A stretch of DNA of 62,853 nucleotides from Candidatus Sulfotelmatobacter sp. (lineage in GTDB: Bacteria > Acidobacteriota > Terriglobia > Terriglobales > Acidobacteriaceae), in assembly GCA_017883385.1 (NCBI GenBank), contig JADGNQ010000017.1, positions 1-62,853 on the forward strand, written 5' to 3'. The notes beneath the pieces were generated by a model. It had not been told where the DNA came from and made no database searches. It saw only the letters and a program-made list of their open reading frames with translations. Shown here one piece after another: positions 33,353 to 42,193 of the stretch. Positions within the stretch are counted from its first letter, which is position 1, and the number at the start of each line of letters is the position of its first letter. Made by a program: the position numbers and the translations under genes.

Positions 33353-35305
33353 ATGGCCTTGCGCTGTCTCTTATTCTCCTCGGACCAGGGAACCGCTGAA
33401 CTCATTTGCCAGGTGCTGGCAGGTCTCGGCGTCGAGGGAGAGTCCTGTTCTGAGGGTGTGGCCGCAGTTGAGAGGGTTACCAGCCAGTCTTTCCAGATCG
33501 TCATCATTGATTGGGATCAGCAGCCCGAAGCGGGATTTCTGCTGAAGACGGCGCGCGAACGGAAAGCCAGTGAGCGCCCTCTGACGCTCGCCATCGTGAG
33601 CGACGACGCGAGCGTCCCAAAGGCGCTGCAGGCCGGCGCGAACTCGATTTTGCGCAAGCCGATCATGGTCAACCAGGTCAACGATACGTTGACCACAGCG
33701 CGCGATCTGCTGCGCGCGAAGCAGGAATCGGCGACGAGCGCGGCCCTGGCGGCCGCAGCAGGGGCAGCCACCGGCTCGGCTTCGTCGGCTGTCAGCGCTG
33801 AACCAGGGAGCGAGAAGACGCTGCGCGCCGGAGAGTTTCTGCATCCTTCGGGTCCGGCTCCGGGTGCGCAATTTGATACTGAGTCGGAGATGCAAAAATC
33901 CCTGGAGCAGGCAGCGGTAGTGGAAGTGGATCCGCTGAAAGAGCTGGAACCGATGGCCGCCTCGGTGGCCGAGGAGACGCCGACCCCAGCTCCGCCGCCG
34001 CCCCTCTCGAGCGAGCCCCGGGGATTGCAGTGGTATTTGAATACGCGCGCGGGGGCGGGGACTCTACCGCCAGTTCCAGCGCACGCGCCGCCGCCTCCTG
34101 CGCCTGCGAAGCCCGAATTAATCGGCTTCGAGCAGACACCGGCGAATTCGGCTGACGTGGCGGACGGAATAGCTCCGGCCGCGCCTCCAGATCATCAAGA
34201 GGAACACGAACAGAAGGCCGAAGCGAAGTTATTTGCCTATATCGAAGGTGAAAACCACGAAGCCCAGGAATCGCCTCGAACCCATTTCAGTCTGGGCAAG
34301 AGGCCGATTTTCGCGGCCCTGCTACTGGCTGCCAGCGCGATTGTCGCTGCACCGCAAGCGCCATGGCATCCGCAGGTGCGGGCTCTCTTGGCACGCGGAC
34401 ACCAAACCGTTCATGCCTGGCTCAACCCACAGCCGGTCACCACAGCTCCGGCACCCGAGTCGCACGAGAACTTTGGCCGGGCCGGCGACGAGTATAAGCT
34501 GCCGGTGGCGGAAACTATTCCTGACGCGACGACAGACCCCTCGCAGATTCACGTGGTTCCGGTAGTTGATCCCACGGCAAAAAAAACGAACGACACTAGC
34601 GCGAATACAGAGCCGACCACCGGGCCGGGAGACGCCGCGAACACCAATCCGAGCGACCCGCCCCAACCTTCGGCAGTGCATGAGCAGGAGAATCCGGCTC
34701 AGGCAAACCCAGTTCAGGGAAGCCAGCCCGCTCAGACGATTCCTGATACGCCGCCTTCCGGCCAACCAACTGCGGGCGGAACAGTTCCGTCGCCCGGTGC
34801 TACCGTTGCCGCCCCGGCGGCCGCCGAGCAACCTCATTCCGAGACGCCCCATGTCGTCGCTCTGCCTCCGGTTGCAACGCAGCCCGCGCCGGCGAAGAAT
34901 TCGCAGCCGCATTATGCCGCAGCTCCCGCGAATGTTCCGTCGAGCCTGAAATCGCAAATGGCTTCGATGACCCCCGAAGCCAGTGGCAACAAACCGGCCG
35001 AAGCCGCAATGCAATCGATTGAGCCGGTCGCTGTTCCCGAAGCCACGGAGCGTGCGCTGCTGACCGACCAGCCGGCCATTGGATATCCCACTACCGCCAA
35101 GGGTCAGCAAGGGACGGTAGTGTTGCAGGTTCTGATTGGCCGCGACGGCACCGTACAGGATGCGAAGTTCATGCAGGGGTCTCTGGCCTTTGCCCGCACC
35201 GCGATCGATGGGGTAAAGCTGTGGAAGTTCAAGCCCTACAGCATGAACGGGCGACCCGTATCGATCCAGACCACCATGACGATGAGTTTCAAGCCGTCGT
35301 CATAG
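33353..35305 (+). CDS. Receiver-like/TonB fusion protein with Pro-rich membrane linker
   Basis: 650 residues. Residues 1-122 look like a response-regulator receiver (LLFSSDQGTAELI, IIDWD with Asp53/Asp55, and RKP at about 101-103 for the conserved Lys). A Pro/Ala/Glu-rich linker follows (about 130-310). One membrane helix is at about 317-340 (FAALLLAASAIVAA), then a long Pro/Ala-rich periplasmic spacer. The last 90 residues form a TonB C-terminal domain (IGYPTTAKGQQGTVVLQVLI, VKLWKFKPYSMNGRPVSI). So an internal receiver is joined to a TonB-like energiser in one protein. No exbBD nearby. Whether the receiver is phosphorylated is unknown. Confidence 0.85.
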   Translation: MALRCLLFSSDQGTAELICQVLAGLGVEGESCSEGVAAVERVTSQSFQIVIIDWDQQPEAGFLLKTARERKASERPLTLAIVSDDASVPKALQAGANSILRKPIMVNQVNDTLTTARDLLRAKQESATSAALAAAAGAATGSASSAVSAEPGSEKTLRAGEFLHPSGPAPGAQFDTESEMQKSLEQAAVVEVDPLKELEPMAASVAEETPTPAPPPPLSSEPRGLQWYLNTRAGAGTLPPVPAHAPPPPAPAKPELIGFEQTPANSADVADGIAPAAPPDHQEEHEQKAEAKLFAYIEGENHEAQESPRTHFSLGKRPIFAALLLAASAIVAAPQAPWHPQVRALLARGHQTVHAWLNPQPVTTAPAPESHENFGRAGDEYKLPVAETIPDATTDPSQIHVVPVVDPTAKKTNDTSANTEPTTGPGDAANTNPSDPPQPSAVHEQENPAQANPVQGSQPAQTIPDTPPSGQPTAGGTVPSPGATVAAPAAAEQPHSETPHVVALPPVATQPAPAKNSQPHYAAAPANVPSSLKSQMASMTPEASGNKPAEAAMQSIEPVAVPEATERALLTDQPAIGYPTTAKGQQGTVVLQVLIGRDGTVQDAKFMQGSLAFARTAIDGVKLWKFKPYSMNGRPVSIQTTMTMSFKPSS

Positions 35306-35456
35306 CGCAATAAGTCCTTTGTTTTGTTTAATGTGACGACCTACGATTGCGCTACCCAGAACCGACCCCGATAACCCATTCCAGCTTCGTCCGTCTGTTG
35401 AGTGAACCACTGCGGGTTCCGCGTTACCGAAGAGGCTCAAATCAAGCAGCCTGTGG

Positions 35457-35485
35457 TTCGCAGCCTGCATCTAGAGAGATATAAT
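35457..35485 (+). promoter_or_regulatory. Candidate sigma-70 promoter for the S41 peptidase
   Basis: A perfect -10 TATAAT (35480-35485) with TTCGCA 17 bases upstream. It lies inside the longest possible reading of the next gene and so supports the internal start at 35534. Confidence 0.55.
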
Positions 35486-35533
35486 GGGGAAAGTTTCTCA
35501 GGAAGTATTTCCTTCCAGAAGAAGATCAAACTG

Positions 35534-36748
35534 ATGTCCATGAAAACCAAGGCAGCGATTCTCGTCACGTCCTTTGCCGTATTACTGTTCGTCGTTGTCG
35601 GTTCGCTGGGAGGCGTGCACGCTTCCTCGAACGACGGCTCTTACCGTCAACTGCAGGTCTACAGTGAAGTGCTCTCGCGCGTCCGCAGTGAGTACGTCGA
35701 AGAGCCGAACATCCCGAAAGTGACGGACGGCGCTCTGCACGGTCTTGTCGAATCGCTCGATTCGAACTCCAGCTATATGACCGCCGACGCCTATAGGGCG
35801 TACAAGGCCCACAAGACGGAATCCAAGGGCGAGATTGGCGCCGTGGTCTCGAAGCGCTTTGGGTATGCCGACGTGGTTTCCGTGTTGCCCGGTTCGCCGG
35901 CCGAGAAGGCGGGGATTGAGCCGACGGACATCTTTGAATCGATTGAAGGCAAAAGTACTCGCGACATGTCTCTGCCGGAGATTCGCAGCCTGCTTGTCGG
36001 CACACCGGGGTCGACCCTGAACGTGGCAGTCGTGCGGGCGCGTAAGGCTGAGCCGCAGAAGATGGTGATCACTCGGGATGTGGTGAGCATTCCGCCGGTC
36101 GCCGACAAGATGATGGACAATGGCATCGGCTACGTAAAGGTCGAGACTCTGACCAAGGGGAAGCAGCAGGAGATTGCGTCGAAGATCAAGTCCCTGGAGA
36201 AGTCAGGCGCGAAGAAGATGCTGCTCGATCTCCGCAATTGTGCTGAAGGAGACGAGAGCGAGGGCGTCGCTGTGGCGAACCTCTTCCTCAACCACGGCAC
36301 GATTACATATCTGCAAGGGCAGAAGTTTCCTCGGGAGGCGTTCAATGCCGATCCGGCCAAGGCGATCACTGCTCTGCCGGTCGCGGTTCTGGTAAACAAA
36401 GGCACTTCGGGCGCTGCCGAGATTGTGGCGGCCGCGATCCTGGAGAACGCACGCGGCGATGTTGTGGGCGACAAAACCTTTGGCGACGGCTCCGTACAGA
36501 AAACGATTGACCTGCCCGATGGTGGCGCGCTGATTCTCTCGGTGGCGAAGTACTATTCGCCCAGCGGAAAAGCGATTCAAGACAACGCCATCACACCCAA
36601 CGTGCTGGTGGCCGACGTAGACGATGCCACCGCGGGCCCGGATGATGAGGACACTACAGCCGCTCCAGATCAGGCAGCCAAGCCCAAGAGCACGGTGGAT
36701 GATCAGTTGAACAAAGCCGTGGAAGTGCTGAAGAGCCGCGCCAGCTAA
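35534..36748 (+). CDS. S41 family C-terminal processing peptidase
   Basis: About 404 residues. Signal/anchor AILVTSFAVLLFVVVGSLGG; N-terminal helical cap; PDZ domain about 85-165 (GEIGAVVSKRFGYADVVSVL, GSPAEKAGIEPTDIFESIEG). The catalytic core has VNKGTSGAAEIVAAAI (Ser nucleophile) and GDKTFGDGSVQ (Lys), the Ser/Lys dyad of CtpA-type proteases. It acts in the periplasm, trimming or degrading proteins. The start at 35534 (ATG, with another ATG two codons later) fits the promoter; a longer frame to 35402 has no signal sequence. Confidence 0.91.
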   Translation: MSMKTKAAILVTSFAVLLFVVVGSLGGVHASSNDGSYRQLQVYSEVLSRVRSEYVEEPNIPKVTDGALHGLVESLDSNSSYMTADAYRAYKAHKTESKGEIGAVVSKRFGYADVVSVLPGSPAEKAGIEPTDIFESIEGKSTRDMSLPEIRSLLVGTPGSTLNVAVVRARKAEPQKMVITRDVVSIPPVADKMMDNGIGYVKVETLTKGKQQEIASKIKSLEKSGAKKMLLDLRNCAEGDESEGVAVANLFLNHGTITYLQGQKFPREAFNADPAKAITALPVAVLVNKGTSGAAEIVAAAILENARGDVVGDKTFGDGSVQKTIDLPDGGALILSVAKYYSPSGKAIQDNAITPNVLVADVDDATAGPDDEDTTAAPDQAAKPKSTVDDQLNKAVEVLKSRAS

Positions 36749-36770
36749 GAATGCTGATTAAGAATGCTCA

Positions 36771-36830
36771 TGTGGGGACAGCCGCCTCGGCTGTCCCGCC
36801 TGAGCCCGCCCTGAGCCTGTCGAAGGGGCG
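36771..36830. repeat. Palindromic repeat (family B) with adjacent CCTGAGCCTGTCGAAGGGG repeat
   Basis: TGTGGGGACAGCC hairpin with perfect 10-base arms GGGACAGCCG and CGGCTGTCCC (36775-36797), directly followed by GCCCGCCCTGAGCCTGTCG. It is the first of several repeats in the 374-base spacer before the PBP gene. Confidence 0.7.
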
Positions 36831-37122
36831 AAGCCCAGCGCCACCCACAACCTCCCTTGTCATTCCGAGGCGGCCGGAGCGAAAGCGACGGCAACCGAGG
36901 AACCTGCTTCACGTTCTTAAACACACTCGCAGCGCGAGCCGCTCCGGCGCGCGATTTTTCTTTGGGGTATCTTGAGGATCTTTACCACCAAGGACCCGAA
37001 GTCACAAGAAGGAAACGCCGGCAAACGAAGTCCTTCGTGACACTTCGTGCCCTTCGTGGTTAGCGGTTTTTGTCTACCTGCAGCCGACCGTCACAACAAT
37101 GCTATCCTGACCTCGACCGCTC
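36831..37122. repeat. Composite repeat spacer before the penicillin-binding protein gene
   Basis: No gene visible. It contains CATTCCGAGG...GAGGAACCTGC (related to the CATCCTGAGG/GAAGGACC family) and CCTTCGTGACACTTCGTGCC followed by CTTCGTGGTTAGCGG, a variant of the CACGAAGGGCACGAAGG repeat at 45576. Confidence 0.5.
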
Positions 37123-39342
37123 ATGTCCCTCTACGAAAATCTTCCCCCGGTCGAAATCGGCGGGCGCAGGATTGTGGGCCGTGTGCTGTTCGGGCTGCTC
37201 GTGCTGGTGGCGGCCCTGGTGGGAGCGACTGCCGGAATGCTGCTGGTGTACACCACCGATCTCCCGCAAGTGGATGCGTTGGAGGCTTACCGGCCCAGTT
37301 CGATTACAGAGTTGTATGACGATCACGGGCGTGTGATTGGCTCGTTTGCGCTGCAGCGGCGAGTAGTCGCGAGCTACGACGATTTTCCGCCGGTCTTGCG
37401 CGACTCCCTGGTTTCCATCGAAGACAAGGATTTCTACCGCCACTCCGGAATCAACTTCTGGCGCATCGTGGGCGCAGCCTATCGCGACATCGAATCGGGC
37501 GGCAAGGTGCAAGGGGCGTCGACCTTGACCATGCAGCTCGCCCGCAATCTTTTTCTGTCGCCCGACCGGTCGTTTCATCGCAAGGTGCAGGAGGCGATGC
37601 TGGCCATCCAGATCGAGCGCCACTTCACCAAACCGCAGATTTTCACGCTTTACGCCAACCAGATTTTTCTGGGGCACGGCGTCTACGGGTTTGAAGCGGC
37701 GTCGGAATTCTATTTCAGCAAGCCGGCAAAGAAACTGACTCTGGAGGAAGCGGCTCTGCTGGCAGGCGTTCCCAAGGGGCCGGCGGTCTATTCGCCGATC
37801 AACCATCCCGATCGCGCGCAGAAGCGGCGGAATTTGGTGATCAATGCCCTGCTCGAAGACGGAAAGATCACGGCCGCACAGGCGGCCGACGCGCGCTCCG
37901 CCCCTGTCGTTCTTCGTTTGGCGCACGATCCGAATTCGCTGGCGCCGCACTTCGTGGAGGAGATTCGCCGCTACCTCGAAGGCAAGTACGGCGCGGACCA
38001 GGTTCATGAAGGCGGCTTGAAGGTGTACACCTCGCTCGACGTCGATGTGCAGAAGGCTGCGAACCAGGCCGTGCTCGATGGGCTGGCCGCCTATGAACGG
38101 CGGCATGGGTGGAAGGGGCGTCTGGAAAACGTCGTGTCTGAGGGAGCGGTTCTGGAGAAATACTCCCACGCCGATTGGGACGATGAGCCGGAAGCGGGCG
38201 GATACGTCCACGCCGTGGTGACTTCCGCGGGAACTGGCATCGCCACATTGAAGTTTGGCCGCTACACTGCCGCCCTCGGACAACCCGACGTGGCCTGGAC
38301 ACAGCAGAAACTGGTTGACATCCTAAAGTCTGGAGACATCTGCTACGTCAAGATTCTTTCGCTCGGTGGGAACGGCGCGGCGCGCGTGAGCCTGGAACAG
38401 GATACGGGAGCGCAGGGGGCGCTGCTGGCTATCGACAATGCCACCGGCGGAATCAAGGCCATGGTAGGCGGACGCGACTTCAACGAATCCAAGTTCGACC
38501 GCGTCACCCAGGCCATGCGGCAGGTGGGTTCCTCCTTCAAGCCCTACGTGTACACCACGGTCATTGACGGCGGCGCCAGCCCAGACGACACGATTCTGGA
38601 TGAGCCCATCAGCTTCGAGACTTCTTCCGGGCCTTACTCCCCGCACAATTACGACGACAAATTTGAAGGCATCATCACCCTGCGGCGGGCTCTGGCGCAA
38701 TCTCGTAATATTCCGGCGCTGAAACTGGCAAACAAAGTCGGCATCAAGAGCGTGATCGAGTATGCGGCTCGTTTTGGCATTACCTCAAAGATCCCTCCCT
38801 ATTTGCCGGTAGCGCTGGGAGCGGCCGAAATTACGTTGCTGGAGCAGACCTCGGCATACAGCGTTTTTCCGAATGACGGCGTGCGGGTGGCCCCCCGCTA
38901 TATCACGCGCGTCACTGACTACGAAGGACGAGTGCTGGAAGAAGATTTTCCCGAGGTAAAGGATGTGATCAGTGAGCGCACCGCTCGCATCATGACCTCG
39001 ATGCTGCGTGAAGTGGTGTTGCACGGTACCGGCATTGCCGCTTCCAAAATGCCGTTTCCGGTGGCCGGGAAAACCGGCACGACCAACGACTTTACCGATG
39101 CGTGGTTCGTTGGATTTTCCCCGACCATGAGCTGCGGAGTCTGGGTTGGCTACGACGAGAAAAAATCGCTGGGCGCGAAGGAGACCGGAGCGCACGCAGC
39201 CTTGCCCATCTGGATGAATTTCATGGCCGCCGCGATGGCGGGCAAAGATGCAGGCGAGTTCCAGCCGCCACCAATTGTGGCCCACGCGTCGCAGAAAGTA
39301 GACACGCCAGATACCGCGCCGGCCGCGGAAGAAGGGCACTGA
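37123..39342 (+). CDS. mrcA: Class A penicillin-binding protein 1A (transglycosylase/transpeptidase)
   Basis: 739 residues, bifunctional peptidoglycan polymerase. Membrane anchor about 19-43. GT51 domain: catalytic Glu100 in SIEDKDFYRHSG, QGASTLTMQLARNLFLS, RKVQEAMLAIQIE and ANQIFLGHGVYGFEAAS. Transpeptidase: Ser470 in GSSFK, SRN at 527-529, KTGT at 650-653. The C-terminus is short and charged. It is 374 bases downstream of the S41 gene, separated by repeats. Confidence 0.96.
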   Translation: MSLYENLPPVEIGGRRIVGRVLFGLLVLVAALVGATAGMLLVYTTDLPQVDALEAYRPSSITELYDDHGRVIGSFALQRRVVASYDDFPPVLRDSLVSIEDKDFYRHSGINFWRIVGAAYRDIESGGKVQGASTLTMQLARNLFLSPDRSFHRKVQEAMLAIQIERHFTKPQIFTLYANQIFLGHGVYGFEAASEFYFSKPAKKLTLEEAALLAGVPKGPAVYSPINHPDRAQKRRNLVINALLEDGKITAAQAADARSAPVVLRLAHDPNSLAPHFVEEIRRYLEGKYGADQVHEGGLKVYTSLDVDVQKAANQAVLDGLAAYERRHGWKGRLENVVSEGAVLEKYSHADWDDEPEAGGYVHAVVTSAGTGIATLKFGRYTAALGQPDVAWTQQKLVDILKSGDICYVKILSLGGNGAARVSLEQDTGAQGALLAIDNATGGIKAMVGGRDFNESKFDRVTQAMRQVGSSFKPYVYTTVIDGGASPDDTILDEPISFETSSGPYSPHNYDDKFEGIITLRRALAQSRNIPALKLANKVGIKSVIEYAARFGITSKIPPYLPVALGAAEITLLEQTSAYSVFPNDGVRVAPRYITRVTDYEGRVLEEDFPEVKDVISERTARIMTSMLREVVLHGTGIAASKMPFPVAGKTGTTNDFTDAWFVGFSPTMSCGVWVGYDEKKSLGAKETGAHAALPIWMNFMAAAMAGKDAGEFQPPPIVAHASQKVDTPDTAPAAEEGH

Positions 39343-39365
39343 CCGAGGCCAAGAGACCGTATCCG

Positions 39366-39389
39366 TAGAGACGTAGCTTGCTACGTCTT
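39366..39389. repeat. Short palindrome GTAGAGACGTAGC...GCTACGTCT
   Basis: Arms AGACGTAGC and GCTACGTCT with a TT loop (39369-39388), 23 bases after the PBP stop. Similar in layout to the family B hairpins (edge GTAG-G/A-GACG, 9-base arms), with different stem bases. Confidence 0.5.
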
Positions 39390-39444
39390 GCCAGCGCGGG
39401 CAGAGAAGGCGTTGCCAGGAATACTCCTAGGCAGAGAGGAACTC

Positions 39445-39906
39445 ATGAGAAAGAAAGCGATTTTCTGCATCCTGGTCGTACCTCCACTGTTCGCGATCAT
39501 CACCCTCGCGCAAGAGCCATCGCCAAACGACCGCAAGGCCGCCGTCGAACACTTCCTCCGCACGCAGCAGGAAGCCTGGAACCGTCACGACCTGGAAGGT
39601 TTCATGGCGGGCTACTGGAACTCCCCGGACCTGACGTTCTTTTCCGGTGCCAAGCAGACCAGCGGTTGGCAGGCAACGCTGGATCGCTACAGAGCAACGT
39701 ACGCGAGTCCCGGTCACGAGATGGGAAAACTGGAGTTCTCCGCACTGCGCATCGAGATGCTCGGAGCGGACGCGGCATTCGTACGCGGCTCCTGGCAATT
39801 GACCTTGTCAGACGGAAAAACTCCGCACGGCCTGTTCACCCTGGTGTTCCGGAAGTTCCCGGATGGTTGGAAGATTGTGCACGACCACACCTCAGCGGCG
39901 GAATAA
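39445..39906 (+). CDS. Exported NTF2-like (DUF4440/SnoaL-type) protein
   Basis: About 153 residues with signal peptide (KKAIFCILVVPPLFAIITLAQ). Mature part: HFLRTQQEAWNRHDLEGFMAGYW helix, TFFSGAKQTSGWQATLDRYR, and strands GSWQLTLSDGKTPHGLFTLVF and PDGWKIVHDHTSAAE. The WNRHDLEGFM motif is typical of SnoaL-type DUF4440 proteins. Function unknown. AGAGAGGA precedes the ATG. Confidence 0.8.
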   Translation: MRKKAIFCILVVPPLFAIITLAQEPSPNDRKAAVEHFLRTQQEAWNRHDLEGFMAGYWNSPDLTFFSGAKQTSGWQATLDRYRATYASPGHEMGKLEFSALRIEMLGADAAFVRGSWQLTLSDGKTPHGLFTLVFRKFPDGWKIVHDHTSAAE

Positions 39907-40203
39907 AGTTCAAAGATGGTGGCGCCTCACCACACTGAGGCACTCCCCAAAGGTTCCTGCGGGCGACAGGCGAAAAAGATCCCGGAGGGATCACTGACAA
40001 TAGCCCGCCAGTTCCACTGGCGGGGCAGGTTCGTTGCTTGTGTATCTCGTGTCGTAGGCACGATTGAACCCGAGGCATCATCCCGATGATTTCAGGCGTC
40101 CCATCCGGGACGCGATGTGGTGGAAAGGCTCACCTCGCCCGGCGTTAAAAACGCCGGGCTACTGTCAAATGTCCCTCCGGGACACGCAACCGCCGTCGCA
40201 CAA
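39907..40203. repeat. Two inverted copies of a palindromic repeat between convergent genes
   Basis: Copy one: CCCGGAGGGATCACTGACAA then hairpin CCCGCCAGT-TCC-ACTGGCGGG (40004-40024). Copy two is reversed: hairpin GCCCGGCGTT...AACGCCGGGC (40137-40159) followed by CTACTGTCAAATGTCCCTCC. The conserved part (GGGCTAyTGTCAnnnnTCCCTCCGGGA) is the same, the hairpin stems differ. No gene visible. Confidence 0.7.
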
Positions 40204-40830
40204 TTACTTCTTCGCGCGCACTTGTACGCGCGTTCCATCCACCAACGTCCCGTTCACCAATTCCACTTTGCCGTTGCGCACCACGCCTTCGAATTCCTGC
40301 TGCGCCGGAGCCTGGCTCGAAGACTGCGCGGGCGACGACGCCCGCGCCACACTGCTGCGTCCCATACCCTTGTCCATCGCGTCGTTGGCCAACTGGTCCG
40401 CTTCCTGATTATGTTCGCGCAATGCATGCCCGATCGAGAACCAGTCCAACTGCGCAATCAATTCCTTGGCACGGCCGTGCAGGTCTTGCAGCACCGCGTT
40501 CTTCACTTTGTAAATGCCTTTGATCTGCCGCACCAGCAATTCCGAATCACTGATGAGTTTCAGCGCCTTCGGGCCGTGTTTGATTGCGTACTCGAGGGCG
40601 GCGATCAGTCCCTGATATTCGGCGAAGTTGTTCGTTTGGTGGCCGAGGTATTCGCTGAGGGCAGCAACCTTCTGCCCGGATTCATCCTTGACCACGACGC
40701 CGTATCCGGCCGGACCGGGATTGCCCCGAGCGCCGCCGTCGCTGTGCGCAATCAGATACCGTTCAGGAGGACTCTCGCGGGCCTCGAAAAGATGTTTCGT
40801 TCCGGCGCTGCGAACAGGGTACGAGGTCAT
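40204..40830 (-). CDS. rnhA: Ribonuclease HI family protein
   Basis: 208 residues, about 130 of them the RNase H fold. The four acidic catalytic residues are present: Asp in AHSDGGARGNPGPAGYG, Glu in NNFAEYQGL, Asp in LISDSELLV and Asp in EHNQEADQLAN. It degrades the RNA strand of RNA-DNA hybrids; this short acidic-motif type is common alongside a classical RnhA or RnhB. The C-terminal 60 residues are a Ser/Ala/Gln-rich linker and a small beta-rich tail, not part of the catalytic fold. The ATG has GGAAG 8 bases upstream; longer frames run through a repeat. Confidence 0.88.
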   Translation of the reverse strand: MTSYPVRSAGTKHLFEARESPPERYLIAHSDGGARGNPGPAGYGVVVKDESGQKVAALSEYLGHQTNNFAEYQGLIAALEYAIKHGPKALKLISDSELLVRQIKGIYKVKNAVLQDLHGRAKELIAQLDWFSIGHALREHNQEADQLANDAMDKGMGRSSVARASSPAQSSSQAPAQQEFEGVVRNGKVELVNGTLVDGTRVQVRAKK

Positions 40831-41018
40831 TATGGTTCTTCCTTGTCGTCCCGAGATCGGTTGTAATCCCGAGCGAAAGCGAGGGACCTGGGTTCTTGCC
40901 TGTCGCCGCACCGAATTCGTCGCGTAAGCACGAACCCAGCTCCCTCGCTCCGCTGGGGATGACAGTCCACTGAGTTTACAACGACGACAGCGCAAAGGAT
41001 GCCACACGGATGATCCGG
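40831..41018. repeat. Inverted repeat GAGCGAAAGCGAGGGACCT / CCCTCGCTCCGCTGGGGATG
   Basis: Left copy CCCGAGCGAAAGCGAGGGAC then CTGGGTTC (about 40868-40895); right copy reversed, GAACCCAGCTCCCTCGCTCC then GCTGGGGATGACA (40932-40964). Member of the GTCATCCTGAG/GAGGGACC family. Confidence 0.55.
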
Positions 41019-41774
41019 CTACCGCCCCGCGGCGAGTCGCGTAGCCAGGCGCGGCGGAAGCTTGGCGGCGAAGATGCGATCCTGCGCCCCTTTCAGGTTG
41101 TAGGGCGTGCGGTGGAAGTGGACGACCTGCGCGTCCGTGTCGAACAGCGCGAAGGCGGCGCGCCAGTCGCCGTCACGGGGTTGGCCGACAGAGCCCGGAT
41201 TGATCAGGTAGCGAGTAGCAGGTTTCAATTGCAAGGGCACGGATTCGGCCTGCCCCACGGTCCGGTATTCGGGACGGAAACCGTCGGCGGACGAACCGTT
41301 CGCGAAAAATCCACCTTGCAGGTGCGTATGTCCAAAAAAAGTCAGAGGCACGTTCAGCGCGATCAGCGGCGCGAGGGCGTCGCCCAGGGAAACAACATAT
41401 TCGTCTTCGTCGTTAGGAGAGCCGTGGACCAACTGCACCTGGGGAAAATCCGGCAAGGAAACGGGCCCATGCGGCAGGGCGCCGAGCCAGTCGAGGTTCT
41501 CTTCCGTCAATTGATCGCGAGTCCAAATGGCAGCAGCGGCGGCCATCGGGTTGAAATCGTTGAGGTCAATCAGTCCCGTGGCGGCCTTGTCGTGATTGCC
41601 GCGTACGAAGATCTTTCCCACATCGCGACTACGCTTCGCCACCTCATTGGGACTGGCGCCGTACCCGACGATGTCGCCGAGGTTCACCACCGCATCAAAC
41701 GACGGAGCGCTAGCCAGACAGGCGTCGAGCGCTTCGAGGTTGGCATGGATGTCGCTTAGTACCAATATGCGCAC
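41019..41774 (-). CDS. Calcineurin-like metallophosphoesterase
   Basis: 251 residues. Metal-binding motifs: DIHANLEALDACL, NLGDIVGYG, VRGNHDKA, and the later VHGSPNDEDEY and FGHTHLQGGF. This is the MPE family of YfcE/diadenosine-type small phosphodiesterases. Substrate unknown. ATG start. It is downstream of the RNase HI gene's 5' side with a repeat-filled gap. Confidence 0.88.
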   Translation of the reverse strand: MRILVLSDIHANLEALDACLASAPSFDAVVNLGDIVGYGASPNEVAKRSRDVGKIFVRGNHDKAATGLIDLNDFNPMAAAAAIWTRDQLTEENLDWLGALPHGPVSLPDFPQVQLVHGSPNDEDEYVVSLGDALAPLIALNVPLTFFGHTHLQGGFFANGSSADGFRPEYRTVGQAESVPLQLKPATRYLINPGSVGQPRDGDWRAAFALFDTDAQVVHFHRTPYNLKGAQDRIFAAKLPPRLATRLAAGR

Positions 41775-41859
41775 GGATCACCGGACAAACTGCCGATTAT
41801 AGACCAACACTTGGCGCTAAGATGTTCTGCGTCGAAGTTCCGCACCGGAGAGGATCACT

Positions 41860-42168
41860 ATGACGGGTCGCAGACTGCTGGGATGGCGGTTCAAGGACCG
41901 AATACCGTTGTGGTTCAAGCTTGTCGTCGGACTCCTCATCGCCGACTCCGCGCTGCATTTTGGGCTGCTCTGGACCGTTTCGAGTTGGGCGTTGTCCTCG
42001 CGGGATGCTGCCCATTCTTATCGAGTGCCCTTCCGCGACGGCAGCATCTATTTTGTCCAGCCTTGGCTGGGTTGGTACCTGGATGCGAGGTGGATCGGGA
42101 TTGGGCTGTTGGCGCTACTGGTCGTGCTGCTTTTACTGCATCGTGACCAGCTCGAGCGTCCGCTCTGA
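41860..42168 (+). CDS. Small two-helix membrane protein of unknown function
   Basis: 102 residues. Basic N-terminus (TGRRLLGWRFKDRIP), helix one LWFKLVVGLLIADSALHFGL, a short periplasmic segment with SYRVPFRDGSIYFVQPWL, helix two IGIGLLALLVVLLLLH, and a charged tail. Not recognised. GAGAGGA before the ATG supports expression. Confidence 0.6.
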   Translation: MTGRRLLGWRFKDRIPLWFKLVVGLLIADSALHFGLLWTVSSWALSSRDAAHSYRVPFRDGSIYFVQPWLGWYLDARWIGIGLLALLVVLLLLHRDQLERPL

Positions 42169-42193
42169 CTCACTCTGACCGTCAATATCACAA

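Noticed and set aside
34322-35110. 262-codon frame opposite the receiver-TonB gene
   Set aside because: Arg/Gly-rich composition caused by the Pro-rich repeat coding on the other strand; no motifs.
37102-38283. 393-codon frame opposite the penicillin-binding protein gene
   Set aside because: The plus strand carries intact PBP catalytic motifs throughout; the reverse frame has none.
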